A DNA stretch of 64,000 nt. It comes from a bacterium. GTDB lineage: Bacteria > Myxococcota > UBA727 > JAUIJE01. Under the pieces are notes generated by a model. That model did not search any database. It was not told the origin of the DNA and saw only the letters and a program-made list of their open reading frames with translations. Below are positions 30,005 through 37,849 of the stretch, in pieces; positions within the stretch are counted from its first letter, which is position 1; each line of letters begins with the position of its first letter. The stretch is from the NCBI GenBank assembly GCA_030431455.1, contig JAUIJE010000004.1, forward strand, positions 434,001 to 498,000, in the 5' to 3' direction. The position numbers and the translations under genes were made by a program.

Positions 30005-31501
30005 TCAGCCGGGGGGCGGGGGCACGGGGAAGCGGAACGCGCTGTCCACCGTTCCTTGGAAATAGACGTAGGGGATGCCGCCGACGACGCCGGCGGCCAC
30101 GTCTTCGATGCGGTCGTAGAACATCACGATTTCGCGATACGGCGCCGGCGACGTGCCGTCGTCGTGCAGGTCCAAGATGGCCCCGGTGTCGTTGTGGGTG
30201 GCGCCGACAAACACGCGATCGGTCCAGACCGCGAGGGTCACCGGCTGGGTGGGTTCGATGTTGCCGAACGAGCCGAGGTTGAGCGTGTCCTGATCGATCT
30301 TGTCGACGCGCCAGACCGTCACCGATTGGGCGGTGGGGTTGCCGATGGCGAGATAGAGCGCGTCGCAGGTCAGGGCCGTGGCCTCGATGCGCCGGTTGGT
30401 GAGGCTCTCCAGCGTGGCCCAGGCCGCGCCCAGCCCCCAGTCGGGGGTGTCGTGGGGGATGCGGAACACCTCGTTCGCGACGTTGACGTACACGGCGTCG
30501 TCGTCGGACAGGACAAAGTCGATGCCCGCGGCCGCGACGTGCTCGGCCTCGATGCCGGGGCGCAGGCGGTTCACGCCGCTGTCGTCGACCCAATAGAGGG
30601 TGCCGGCCCGGCCGGCCACGCGGACCTGCCGGCGGGTGTTGGGCGAGACATTGGCCAGGGCGAGTGGGTGCTCGTGGCGCACGCTGCCATCGATGCGCGA
30701 GACGCCGACCACCGACGGGTCGGTGGTCGCGAAATAGTACCGGTCGCCGACAAACAACGGCCCGTCGATGACCCCGACGTCATCCGAATAGACCGTGGCG
30801 GCATCGTCGATCGGCACCACGAGGTTCATGTCCCCGTTGGAGAACGCCCCCACCGCCCGGCCGTCGGAGACCGCCAGGCGCGCGCCGGGCAAGAGGTTCA
30901 CCAATGTCTCGGGGCTGCACACGCTGTCGGCGCAGGCCGATCCGGACGCGCAAGAAAGGCCACACTGTCCACAGTTGTCCGCGTCGTCGGTGGGCGGGGC
31001 CTGTGGGTCGCAACCGCCGCCCGCGTCGATCACCCCCGCATCGGGGGCGCCGGGCAGGGGGCACTCGCCGGACACATACTGACCAGGGCCCGCGTCCGCG
31101 GGCGCGGCCGCATCGGGCGCGCCCCCATCGAGCACCCCGCCATCGCCATCGCCGTCGCCATCCCCGTCACCGTCGCCATCCCCGTCACCATCCCCGTCCC
31201 CGTCACCATCCCCGTCTCCATCCCCGTCACCATCCCCGTCACCATCCCCGTCACCGTCCCCGTCCCCGTCCCCGTCCCCGTCCCCGTCTCCATCACCATC
31301 ACCATCCCCGTCGCCGGTCGCCGGCACACACCGGTCGCCGTCGCACACGTCCCCGGACAGGCAGTCGTCGTCGACGCCGCACGGTCGATTGGTCAGGTCG
31401 GGCTCGTCGCTGAACAGCACCGTACACGCGCTCAGGACCACCAAGCCGAGCAGGGCCCACGTCGCCCCCTGGCCGACGAGCACACACCCCCGCCGCGTCA
31501 T
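30005..31501 (-). CDS. Gly-Asp repeat lipoprotein with beta-propeller-like body
   Basis: The 498-residue product has a lipobox (LVVLSAC), then a disulfide-type CGVDDDCLSGDVCDGDRC module, a continuous Gly-Asp linker at about residues 63-121, and a Cys-containing CGQCGLSCASGSAC module. The C-terminal ~300 residues repeat short strand motifs such as LFVGDRYYFATTDPS, GTLYWVDDSG and DRVFVGATHND. This is the pattern of a six- or seven-bladed propeller built from variable-readout repeats. ATG 31501 overlaps the previous gene's stop (ATGA). It is probably surface or periplasmic; the ligand is unknown. Confidence 0.8.
   Translation of the reverse strand: MTRRGCVLVGQGATWALLGLVVLSACTVLFSDEPDLTNRPCGVDDDCLSGDVCDGDRCVPATGDGDGDGDGDGDGDGDGDGDGDGDGDGDGDGDGDGDGDGDGDGDGDGDGDGDGDGDGDGGVLDGGAPDAAAPADAGPGQYVSGECPLPGAPDAGVIDAGGGCDPQAPPTDDADNCGQCGLSCASGSACADSVCSPETLVNLLPGARLAVSDGRAVGAFSNGDMNLVVPIDDAATVYSDDVGVIDGPLFVGDRYYFATTDPSVVGVSRIDGSVRHEHPLALANVSPNTRRQVRVAGRAGTLYWVDDSGVNRLRPGIEAEHVAAAGIDFVLSDDDAVYVNVANEVFRIPHDTPDWGLGAAWATLESLTNRRIEATALTCDALYLAIGNPTAQSVTVWRVDKIDQDTLNLGSFGNIEPTQPVTLAVWTDRVFVGATHNDTGAILDLHDDGTSPAPYREIVMFYDRIEDVAAGVVGGIPYVYFQGTVDSAFRFPVPPPPG
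31140..31315 (-). repeat. Long Gly-Asp hexanucleotide repeat
   Basis: About 29 uninterrupted GGNGAY units (minus strand) encode a Gly-Asp run directly after the first Cys-rich module of the lipoprotein. It is the longest of the three such tracts in the window. Confidence 0.92.
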
Positions 31502-32289
31502 TCCACCGCCCACAACGAAACCCCCACCGCGCTGGCCGCGACCGCGGACAGCGTCAGGCCCACGCCGACCACCGCGGCCGCGTCCGCGAAGAACGCCCAC
31601 TGGTTGCGCACCGTGAGCGCCTCCTCCGCCGCCGCGGGGGTGGTCGACGCATCGTGGGCGGTGTTGTGCGCGGTCATCACGACATAGCCAAGACCGAGGG
31701 AGGTGCCGAACGCCAACACCGCGCCCCCCGTCGCCACCGCGCCCGCGGACAGCCCGCCGATCAGCGTCCACGGCGGAGGCGCGTCGGCCGCGGCCGGCTC
31801 GACCGGCGCCGGGGCCGCGGGGGTCACGAAGGGGAGCACCAAGACCCGCGCGCGTTCGGGCCCGAGCCCGGCTTGGGCCATCGACAACACCGCCGCCTCG
31901 GTGCGGGTGGAGAGCTCGCCCACGGTGGCGCCCACCACCCGGCCCCGGCCCACCGTCTTGGTGGTGTGCGAGTCATACAGTGACATACTGAGCACACCGT
32001 CTTTGTCATCGATCACCGAGATGGTGCCGAACAGCACATAGCGCGCGTCCATCGCCCCCGCGATCTCGGCCAAGCAACTCGCCTCCGCCGAGCATCCCGC
32101 GCTGAGCTTCTTTCCCTCGAGCTCAAGGGCCATCTCGATCTCGCGGCCGCTGAGCACGTCCCAGGTGCCGGCCTGCGACAGCGCCAATGTAGCTGCTTCG
32201 GTGAGCACCACCGCGTCCGATGGCGTCACTTCCTGGAGGGCGGGGCCGAGCCCCAACACGCTCACCGCGACAACTGTGCTGGTCCACAT
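31498..32289 (-). CDS. Envelope protein, unknown function
   Basis: The 263-residue product begins with a short hydrophobic N-terminus that may be a signal peptide. It has a soluble domain with two Cys in GCSAEASCLAEIAGAMDARYVLFGTI, a pattern common in predicted myxobacterial proteins annotated as outer-membrane or CsgG/FlgO-like. A Pro/Ala linker follows, then two hydrophobic helices (about 172-200 and 232-260). The start ATG 32289 has a TAGCCT box seven bases before it and no Shine-Dalgarno. Its stop overlaps the start of the Gly-Asp lipoprotein downstream, so the two are coupled. Confidence 0.72.
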   Translation of the reverse strand: MWTSTVVAVSVLGLGPALQEVTPSDAVVLTEAATLALSQAGTWDVLSGREIEMALELEGKKLSAGCSAEASCLAEIAGAMDARYVLFGTISVIDDKDGVLSMSLYDSHTTKTVGRGRVVGATVGELSTRTEAAVLSMAQAGLGPERARVLVLPFVTPAAPAPVEPAAADAPPPWTLIGGLSAGAVATGGAVLAFGTSLGLGYVVMTAHNTAHDASTTPAAAEEALTVRNQWAFFADAAAVVGVGLTLSAVAASAVGVSLWAVE

Positions 32290-32296
32290 CGCCCGC

Positions 32297-32302
32297 AGGC
32301 TA
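32297..32302 (-). promoter_or_regulatory. Candidate -10 element of the 32.3 kb operon (leaderless)
   Basis: TAGCCT (minus strand) ends seven bases before ATG 32289, and no ribosome-binding site is visible between them. No clear -35 was found. Confidence 0.35.
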
Positions 32303-32331
32303 GCACGACCGACACCGCGCGGTGGTCGTCG

Positions 32332-33561
32332 TCAAAAGTGGCCGCTGACGAGGGTGAGACCGGGCACGAACTGCTGGTTCATGTCGATCATCGCGGTGGG
32401 CGCGCCGAAAATTTCGTCGAACTGGATGTACCCGACCCGCGAACTCTCGTCGCCCCGCTGGGTGCGGAACCACACCACCGCCGCGGTGCTCGCCATCAGG
32501 GTGCCGATGGTCGCGACCCCGGTCCCGGTGGTGGCCACCGACGAGATGATGAGGTTGCCCTGGGTCGCAAAATAGGCGCCGGCGGTGGCGCCCCCGGCGA
32601 GCAGGGCCACCGCCGCGGTGGCGGCGTCGATGATCAACACCTCCCACACCTCGAGCTCGAGCAAGAACGCGGTGGCCGCGCCCGCCATCAACCCCAGGCC
32701 GGTGGTGGCGCTGTACAAGATGCCGAGCCAGCCGGGGTGTCCGAGCTGGATGCCGGCGAGGATGGGCGTACACAGCACCCCGAGCACGAAGCCGACCCAG
32801 CCGCCGGTGTTGATCATCGAGACCTGGCCCTGGTCGAGGTCGAGGAAAAACGCCAACGGCACGGTCAGCCCCGCCCCGAGGTAGCCGGTGGCGGCGGACA
32901 CCAGCATCACCGGGGGCACCGTCTGCTCCCAGTTGTCAAAAATCTCGGGGTAAAACTGCCCCGGCGGCCAGTTGACCCCCTGCAGGGCGAACACCCACGG
33001 CGCGAGGGTGAGCCCCAGGGCCATGCCCCATCCGATGCCGCTGGCGAGGAGCCGGGCATCGCCGCCCTTGAGGTCCAAAAACTCCGCCATCGCCAGCGCG
33101 CCCAACCCGTAGGCGCCGCCGAGACCGACCGCGAGCGCGCCGCCGGTGGCCGAGGCCGCGGCGGGCAGGATGCCTTGGCCGCCGAGGAACGCGCCCACCG
33201 ACGCCCCGGTCCAGATGCCGAAGCCGCCCGCGGCCAGCGACAGCTCGAGGTGGCCGGGCGAAAACGGCCATTCGCTGCCGGGCTTGTCCCACGTCGAGAA
33301 CTCGAAGCGGCCCTCGGCGCGCAGGGTCCCGAGCGCGGCCCGGGCCTTGAGCGCGGCGGTGCTCTCCGGGGCCTGTTCGATCACGGTTTCAAAACACGCG
33401 GCCGCGGCCAGCCGGTCGCCCGACCCGAGCAGGCCCTGGCAGCGCCGGTAGTGCTCGTCGGCGGCGAGGTCGAGGGTCAGCGTGGCGTTGTCTTGGGCGA
33501 AGGCCTCGCCTCCCCCCAAAACAAGCCCACACACCACCAGGAACCGAGCGGGCGCGCGCAT
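32332..33561 (-). CDS. Polytopic membrane protein with signal peptide
   Basis: The 409-residue product has a signal peptide (ending GGGEAFA), a ~75-residue soluble part with a TPR-like helix pair (DEHYRRCQGLLGSGDRLAAAACFETVIEQAPES), and then about eight Gly/Ala-rich hydrophobic segments. The C-terminus returns to a soluble tail. I do not recognise a family. ATG 33561 is the first Met that gives a signal peptide; a TAGTCA box lies 11 bases upstream. It is divergent from the small Gly-Asp lipoprotein at 33.7 kb. Confidence 0.72.
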   Translation of the reverse strand: MRAPARFLVVCGLVLGGGEAFAQDNATLTLDLAADEHYRRCQGLLGSGDRLAAAACFETVIEQAPESTAALKARAALGTLRAEGRFEFSTWDKPGSEWPFSPGHLELSLAAGGFGIWTGASVGAFLGGQGILPAAASATGGALAVGLGGAYGLGALAMAEFLDLKGGDARLLASGIGWGMALGLTLAPWVFALQGVNWPPGQFYPEIFDNWEQTVPPVMLVSAATGYLGAGLTVPLAFFLDLDQGQVSMINTGGWVGFVLGVLCTPILAGIQLGHPGWLGILYSATTGLGLMAGAATAFLLELEVWEVLIIDAATAAVALLAGGATAGAYFATQGNLIISSVATTGTGVATIGTLMASTAAVVWFRTQRGDESSRVGYIQFDEIFGAPTAMIDMNQQFVPGLTLVSGHF

Positions 33562-33687
33562 GTCGATGTGTGTGACTAACACGTGGCGGACGGGGGCGCC
33601 CGTTTGTTGCCGGGGGGCGGGGGGCGTCCCGGAAGCGTCCGCGATCGGGCGGCCGCGCGCCCTTTTGTGTAGACTTCGGAAAACCTC

Positions 33688-34383
33688 ATGAGATGCCCCA
33701 TGCTGAAAAACATCCCTGTCGTCGTCGTGCTCACCGTGGGTTCGGCTTTTGTGTTCACCGCCTGTCCCGACGCCAGCGGGGACGGGGACGGGGATGGGGA
33801 TGGCGACGGTGATGGCGACGGGGACGGTGACGGCGACGGGGATGGGGACGGGGACGGGGACGGCTGCCCCGACGTGGAGGTGCGCGGGGTGACGTTGGTG
33901 ATCACCCACGCCGACAACGGCAACCGCATCTGCAACGCCGACGTGGTCGCGACCGGGGACGGCGCTGACGAAGACCTCGTCGGGTTTGGCGGCCCCGCCA
34001 ACTGCAACTACTACGGGCTGTTCGATCGGGGCGGCACCTTCACCCTCACCGCCAGCCGCAACGGCTATCTCGACAACAGCACCATGGTGACCGTGCCCCT
34101 CGACGCCTGCGGCAACGCCATCACCCAAGACGCGACGTTGACCCTCGCTCCCGACCCCAACGTCAACCTCCCCGACGCGGGCCTGCCCGACGTCGACCCC
34201 GGGGTCGACGCGGGGGACGACGCCGGACCGGGCGCCGACGCTGGCCTCGACGCCGGCAACGGCCTCGACGCGGGCCTCCCCGACGTGAACAACGGCATCG
34301 ACGCCGGCCTGCCCGACGCCAACGACCCCCCGGACGCGTCCGCGCCTGACGCCGCGGTGCCCGACGCGGGCGACGCGGGCTGA
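33688..34383 (+). CDS. Small Gly-Asp repeat lipoprotein
   Basis: The 231-residue product has a lipobox (FVFTAC), a Gly-Asp linker at about residues 31-59, a compact Ig/carboxypeptidase-regulatory-like domain (VRGVTLVITHADNGNRIC through VTVPLDACG) with two or more Cys, and an Asp/Ala/Gly/Pro-rich tail of short DAGLPD-type repeats. The tail looks disordered and highly acidic, and may bind calcium. ATG 33688 lies 12 bases after a TAGACT box. No partner can be assigned. Confidence 0.78.
   Translation: MRCPMLKNIPVVVVLTVGSAFVFTACPDASGDGDGDGDGDGDGDGDGDGDGDGDGDGDGCPDVEVRGVTLVITHADNGNRICNADVVATGDGADEDLVGFGGPANCNYYGLFDRGGTFTLTASRNGYLDNSTMVTVPLDACGNAITQDATLTLAPDPNVNLPDAGLPDVDPGVDAGDDAGPGADAGLDAGNGLDAGLPDVNNGIDAGLPDANDPPDASAPDAAVPDAGDAG
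33778..33863 (+). repeat. Gly-Asp hexanucleotide repeat
   Basis: About 14 GGNGAY units right behind the lipobox Cys of the small lipoprotein. Same design as the tracts at 7.5 and 31.1 kb, but on the opposite strand. Confidence 0.9.
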
Positions 34384-34400
34384 GCGGCCCGATCCCCGGC

Positions 34401-34428
34401 TTGTTCGGGGCCGCCAACACGCTATGTC
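34401..34428 (+). promoter_or_regulatory. Possible promoter of the glutaredoxin-BolA operon
   Basis: TTGTTC (34401-34406), a 16-base spacer and TATGTC (34423-34428) resemble a sigma-70 promoter, 30 bases before the glutaredoxin ATG. A CAGGGAGGGG ribosome site lies between. Confidence 0.35.
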
Positions 34429-34458
34429 TAGGGCTCACCCGTTCCGCAGGGAGGGGCC

Positions 34459-35388
34459 ATGAGCCTCGACGCCGACCTCAAAAACCGCCTCGACACCTTC
34501 GTGAAGAGCCACGAGGTGTTCTTGTTCATGAAGGGCACCCGCACCTTTCCCCAGTGCGGCTTTTCCGCCAGCGTGGTCGAGATCCTCGACGAGTACCTGC
34601 CCGACGGCTACGAGACCTTCAACGTGCTCGCCGACCAGGGCGTGCGCGAGGGCATCAAGGAATACTCCGACTGGCCGACCATCCCCCAGCTCTACATCAA
34701 AGGCGAGTTCGTCGGGGGCCGCGACATCGTGGCCCAAATGCACGAGTCCGGTGAGCTCACCGGCCTGCTCGGCCAGGGCCCGGTCGAGGTCGGGCCGCCC
34801 GGCATCACCATCACCGACGCGGCCGCGGGCGCGTTCAAAGACGCGCAGCAAGACGAAGAGTTCAAAGACCTCCGCCTCACCGTCACCGGGCAGTTCCAGT
34901 ACGGCCTGTCCTTCGGTCCTGCCCACGACGGCGACATCGTCGAGCAGGCTGGCGGCCTCACCGTGCGCATGGACCGCGGCACCGCCCGCCGGGCCCAGGG
35001 CATGACCATCGATTTTGTGAGCGGCAAGGACGGGACCGGCTTCAAGATCGACAACCCCAACGAGCCCCCCAAGGTCAAACAACTCGGTCCCGCCGAGCTC
35101 AAACAAAAGCTCGACGACGGCGCGGTCACCCATCTCTACGACGTGCGCACCCCGGCCGAGCGGGGCATGGCCGTGATCGAACCCTCCGTGCTCCTCGACG
35201 AAGACGCCGCCGCCGCGCTCGGCGCCCTCGACAAAAAGACCCCCATCGCCTTCTACTGCCACAGCGGGGCCCGGTCCCAGGCCGCGGCGCAGCACTTCCT
35301 GCAGCAGGGCTTCTCCGAGGTCTACAACCTCGCCGGCGGCATCGACGCCTGGAGCCAAATCGTCGACGACAGCGTGCCCCGCTACTGA
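34459..35388 (+). CDS. Monothiol glutaredoxin (Grx4-type) / A-type-like / rhodanese fusion
   Basis: Three domains are joined in 309 residues. Residues 5-108 are a CGFS monothiol glutaredoxin (Cys33-Gly-Phe-Ser36, FPQCGFS, then WPTIPQLYIKGEFVGGRDI), which carries Fe-S clusters with BolA. Residues 112-210 have the strand pattern and KIDNPNEPP end of the A-type (IscA/HesB) carrier fold but contain none of its three cluster cysteines. Residues 215-309 are a rhodanese domain with catalytic Cys267 in FYCHSGARSQ. A GGGAGGGG site precedes the ATG. The BolA gene follows 27 bp downstream. Fe-S delivery coupled to sulfur handling is inferred. Confidence 0.92.
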   Translation: MSLDADLKNRLDTFVKSHEVFLFMKGTRTFPQCGFSASVVEILDEYLPDGYETFNVLADQGVREGIKEYSDWPTIPQLYIKGEFVGGRDIVAQMHESGELTGLLGQGPVEVGPPGITITDAAAGAFKDAQQDEEFKDLRLTVTGQFQYGLSFGPAHDGDIVEQAGGLTVRMDRGTARRAQGMTIDFVSGKDGTGFKIDNPNEPPKVKQLGPAELKQKLDDGAVTHLYDVRTPAERGMAVIEPSVLLDEDAAAALGALDKKTPIAFYCHSGARSQAAAQHFLQQGFSEVYNLAGGIDAWSQIVDDSVPRY

Positions 35389-35415
35389 CCCCGCCCCCCG
35401 ACCCGAGGACGCATC

Positions 35416-35649
35416 GTGAGCATCGAGCAACAGGTCAAAGACAGCATCGAGCAGGCCATGGACGCGACCAGCGTCGACGTGGCCCAAGTGAGCGGGGGGC
35501 ACTTCGAGATCCGCGTGGTCTCCACCGCGTTCGAGGGCAAGAGCTTGCTGCAAAAGCAGCGCTTGGTGCTCTCGGCCATCGCCCACTTGATGAAGGGCGA
35601 GCAGGCCCCGGTCCACGCGGTGGACAAGCTCGAGACCATCATTCCCTGA
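35416..35649 (+). CDS. BolA family protein
   Basis: The 77-residue product is a complete BolA/YrbA-type protein, with the VSGGHFEIRVVSTAFEGKSLL region that contributes the conserved His and the class motif FEGKSLLQKQR. BolA proteins pair with CGFS glutaredoxins to hold [2Fe-2S] clusters and sense or traffic iron. It begins with GTG 35416 and sits 27 bp after the glutaredoxin fusion, a neighbourhood that supports a working pair. Confidence 0.93.
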   Translation: MSIEQQVKDSIEQAMDATSVDVAQVSGGHFEIRVVSTAFEGKSLLQKQRLVLSAIAHLMKGEQAPVHAVDKLETIIP

Positions 35650-35652
35650 GCC

Positions 35653-36036
35653 ATGCCCCCGGTCGCTTGGCCCCATATCGCGCTCTTCGCCGCGGGCCTG
35701 CTCGTGGGGGCGGTGTGGATGGGGCTGCGGGCCCGGCGCACCGAGAAAGACAAAGCGGCCCGGTCCCGGGCCACCATCCGCGGCCAAGTGGCCGAACAGC
35801 TCGCGCCGATGGTGCCCGCGTTCCCCTACGCCAATGCCGATGCACGGTTCTTGGGGGCCCCGGTGGACTACGTGGTGTTCGACGGGCTGAGCGACGACGA
35901 TGACATCGAGGTGGTGTTCGTCGAGGTCAAGACCGGCCGGGCCCGGCTGAGCCCCCGCGAGCGGCGGGTCAAGGACGCGATCAAGGCCCGGCGGGTGCGC
36001 TACGAGACCCTGCGGCTGCCCCCGGGGGACGCGTGA
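35653..36036 (+). CDS. Membrane-anchored Holliday-junction-resolvase-like nuclease
   Basis: The 127-residue product has one N-terminal membrane helix, a short coiled region and a C-terminal restriction-endonuclease-like core: GAPVDYVVFDGLSDD, then EVVFVEVKTGRARLSPRER, in which Asp and Glu-x-Lys form the metal site. This is the PF10107-type endonuclease-related family. Family members are membrane-tethered, and no DNA substrate is proven. It begins three bases after bolA and its stop overlaps the next start (GTGA). Confidence 0.85.
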   Translation: MPPVAWPHIALFAAGLLVGAVWMGLRARRTEKDKAARSRATIRGQVAEQLAPMVPAFPYANADARFLGAPVDYVVFDGLSDDDDIEVVFVEVKTGRARLSPRERRVKDAIKARRVRYETLRLPPGDA

Positions 36037-36413
36037 CCCGCGCGCTGTCGCCTGGCTTCCAAAAGCGCGTGTACGCGGTGGTGCGGTTGATCCCAAAAGG
36101 CCGGGTCGCGACCTACGGCGACGTGGCCTTCGCTCTCGGCCACGCCCGGGTGGCGCGCCACGTCGGGTTTGCCCTGTCCCGGCTGGAGGACAAGACCGTG
36201 CCCTGGCACCGGGTGGTCAACGCCCAAGGCCGGGTGTCCCTCGACGAGACCGGCCCCGGCTTCGAGCAACAAAAGCGCTTGGTCCGCGAGGGGGTCGCGT
36301 TCACCGACACCGGCCGCATCCAGTCGTTCAAGACCGTGCGCCTCGACCGCGCCGCCTTGCATCAACATTGGCTCTCGGTGCGCGGCCCGGACGATGGCGG
36401 AGCCGAGGCATAA
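36033..36413 (+). CDS. Alkyltransferase-like protein (ATL, MGMT family)
   Basis: The 126-residue product matches the DNA-binding/active-site domain of O6-alkylguanine-DNA alkyltransferase, including RVATYGDVA and the Arg-finger region. The reactive Cys of the PCHR motif is Trp58 here (VPWHRVVN). It can therefore bind alkylated guanine and flag it for nucleotide excision repair, but cannot accept the alkyl group. GTG 36033 overlaps the preceding stop. A strong hairpin lies just after the stop. Confidence 0.9.
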   Translation: MTRALSPGFQKRVYAVVRLIPKGRVATYGDVAFALGHARVARHVGFALSRLEDKTVPWHRVVNAQGRVSLDETGPGFEQQKRLVREGVAFTDTGRIQSFKTVRLDRAALHQHWLSVRGPDDGGAEA

Positions 36414-36438
36414 AAAAGGCGCACCGTGTGGTGCGCCT
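36412..36438 (-). terminator. Rho-independent terminator after the second DUF1501 gene
   Basis: An 8-bp stem (GGCGCACC/GGTGCGCC) with a 4-base loop is followed on the minus strand by a run of six T. It ends the minus-strand unit of pair 2. It overlaps the last bases of the convergent ATL gene, whose transcript would meet the same hairpin without a T-tract. Confidence 0.85.
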
Positions 36439-36526
36439 CAAACCCGTCCAACATCGCGACGATGTCGACCGGGGGGTGGCGCCCCGCCCCCATTGCGGGC
36501 GCCGTCCCGGAACCCCCGATGTACTT

Positions 36527-37795
36527 TTACCCGAACAGAGGAAGTGTATTCGCTTGGCTGAGCGGGTGACGGGTCGCGAGCTCGTGCTCGTGAATGCCCG
36601 CGTACTCGCGCAAGCTGCGGTGGATGTGTTCCGGCGTGATGCGCAGGCCGCCGTCCTCGACCCCGAGGGTGTCGGGGTTGACCCCCACGGGCACGTGCTC
36701 GTGGGTGGTGGTGCCGATGACCCGGTTGCCGGCGATGCCGGGGCCCATGAGCATCATGCTGGTGATGGACCAGTGGTCCTTGCCGTTGGTGCCGTTGTAG
36801 CGCGGCGTGCGGCCAAAGTCGGAGCCGATGGCGACCATCACCTTGTCGCGCACGCCCTGGCGCTCGGCCTCCTCCATGAGGAAGTCGACGCCCTCGAGGA
36901 TGGTCTGCAACCGGGGGATGTGATTCTGGTCGTGGTTGCCGTGGGTGTCGAAGCCCCCGGTGGACAGGTTGCAGCTCACCGACAGGCCGGCCTTGTACGC
37001 CGCCAATGCCAATTGAGCCTGACGGCGAATCGGGTTGCCAGAGTTGTCGAGCTCCTCGGGCAGGAAGTCGGTGAGGCGGCGGATTTCGTTCTCCCCCGCC
37101 CGGGCCGCGAACAGCGTGTTCATGGCGTGCTTGCGGCGTTGCAGCTTGGCCCCGTCCTGCATCGCGGCCAAGCGGTCGGCCTGGAACTGGGCGATGCGGG
37201 CGGCGGTGTCGTCGGTGTGGTACCGGCGGCCCTCGTCGTCGGGGTTGGGGCGGTTGGGGAACGCGATGCGTTCGAGCGCCGAGGTGTTGCCGGATCGGGT
37301 GGGCGCGACCAAGCCCGCGGTGAAGTCAAACCCCCCGTTGGACATGAACGCCATGGGGGCCTCGCGGTTTTTGACCCCCGCGACCAGCGCGGTGAACGAC
37401 GGGTGACCTTCGGACAGCTTGCCCGACCACACGTTGCGGGTGCCGGAGTCGTGGCCGTTGGTCGAGGTGTCGATGCCGTTGAGCACCAGCAGCTCTTGGT
37501 AGTACTTGTCGAAGAACGCTTGGTTGCCGCCCACGGGCGCGTAGTTGATGTTGCCCGCGGTGAGGATCTCGTCGTGGAGGTACGACGCGTTCATGGGGTT
37601 GTCTTCTTCAGCGCTCATCGCCCCCTTGGGGTCGCACAGCGACGTCGGGTCCCAGCCGCCGCCGGCGTGCACGGTGACGTAGAAGGTGCCTTCATAGGGG
37701 GCGGCGTGGGCTTGCTTGACCAAGGTCAGGGGGCCGGCCACGGCCAAGCCGGTGGTGGCGGCGAGTCGGAGGAAGTCTCGGCGATCCAGTGCCAT
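36527..37795 (-). CDS. DUF1501 family protein with Tat signal (pair 2)
   Basis: The 422-residue product starts with ALDRRDFLRL and a hydrophobic run, a twin-arginine signal. It then shows the DUF1501 blocks GGFDTHGNHDQNH, GSDFGRTPRYNG and GKDHWSITSMMLMG, with the His/Asp residues of the metal site. It is clearly homologous to the 3.4 kb protein but shorter and not closely identical. It lies 54 bp after the CxxCH lipoprotein gene and ends in a terminator, repeating the gene order of pair 1. Confidence 0.87.
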   Translation of the reverse strand: MALDRRDFLRLAATTGLAVAGPLTLVKQAHAAPYEGTFYVTVHAGGGWDPTSLCDPKGAMSAEEDNPMNASYLHDEILTAGNINYAPVGGNQAFFDKYYQELLVLNGIDTSTNGHDSGTRNVWSGKLSEGHPSFTALVAGVKNREAPMAFMSNGGFDFTAGLVAPTRSGNTSALERIAFPNRPNPDDEGRRYHTDDTAARIAQFQADRLAAMQDGAKLQRRKHAMNTLFAARAGENEIRRLTDFLPEELDNSGNPIRRQAQLALAAYKAGLSVSCNLSTGGFDTHGNHDQNHIPRLQTILEGVDFLMEEAERQGVRDKVMVAIGSDFGRTPRYNGTNGKDHWSITSMMLMGPGIAGNRVIGTTTHEHVPVGVNPDTLGVEDGGLRITPEHIHRSLREYAGIHEHELATRHPLSQANTLPLFG

Positions 37796-37849
37796 GTTGT
37801 GTTGCCTCTCTTTGCGAATCGATAGAAGGGGAAAAGAACGGGTGGTGGG

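Noticed and set aside
36033-36413. Active O6-methylguanine-DNA methyltransferase
   Set aside because: The reactive Cys is Trp58, so the protein cannot accept an alkyl group.
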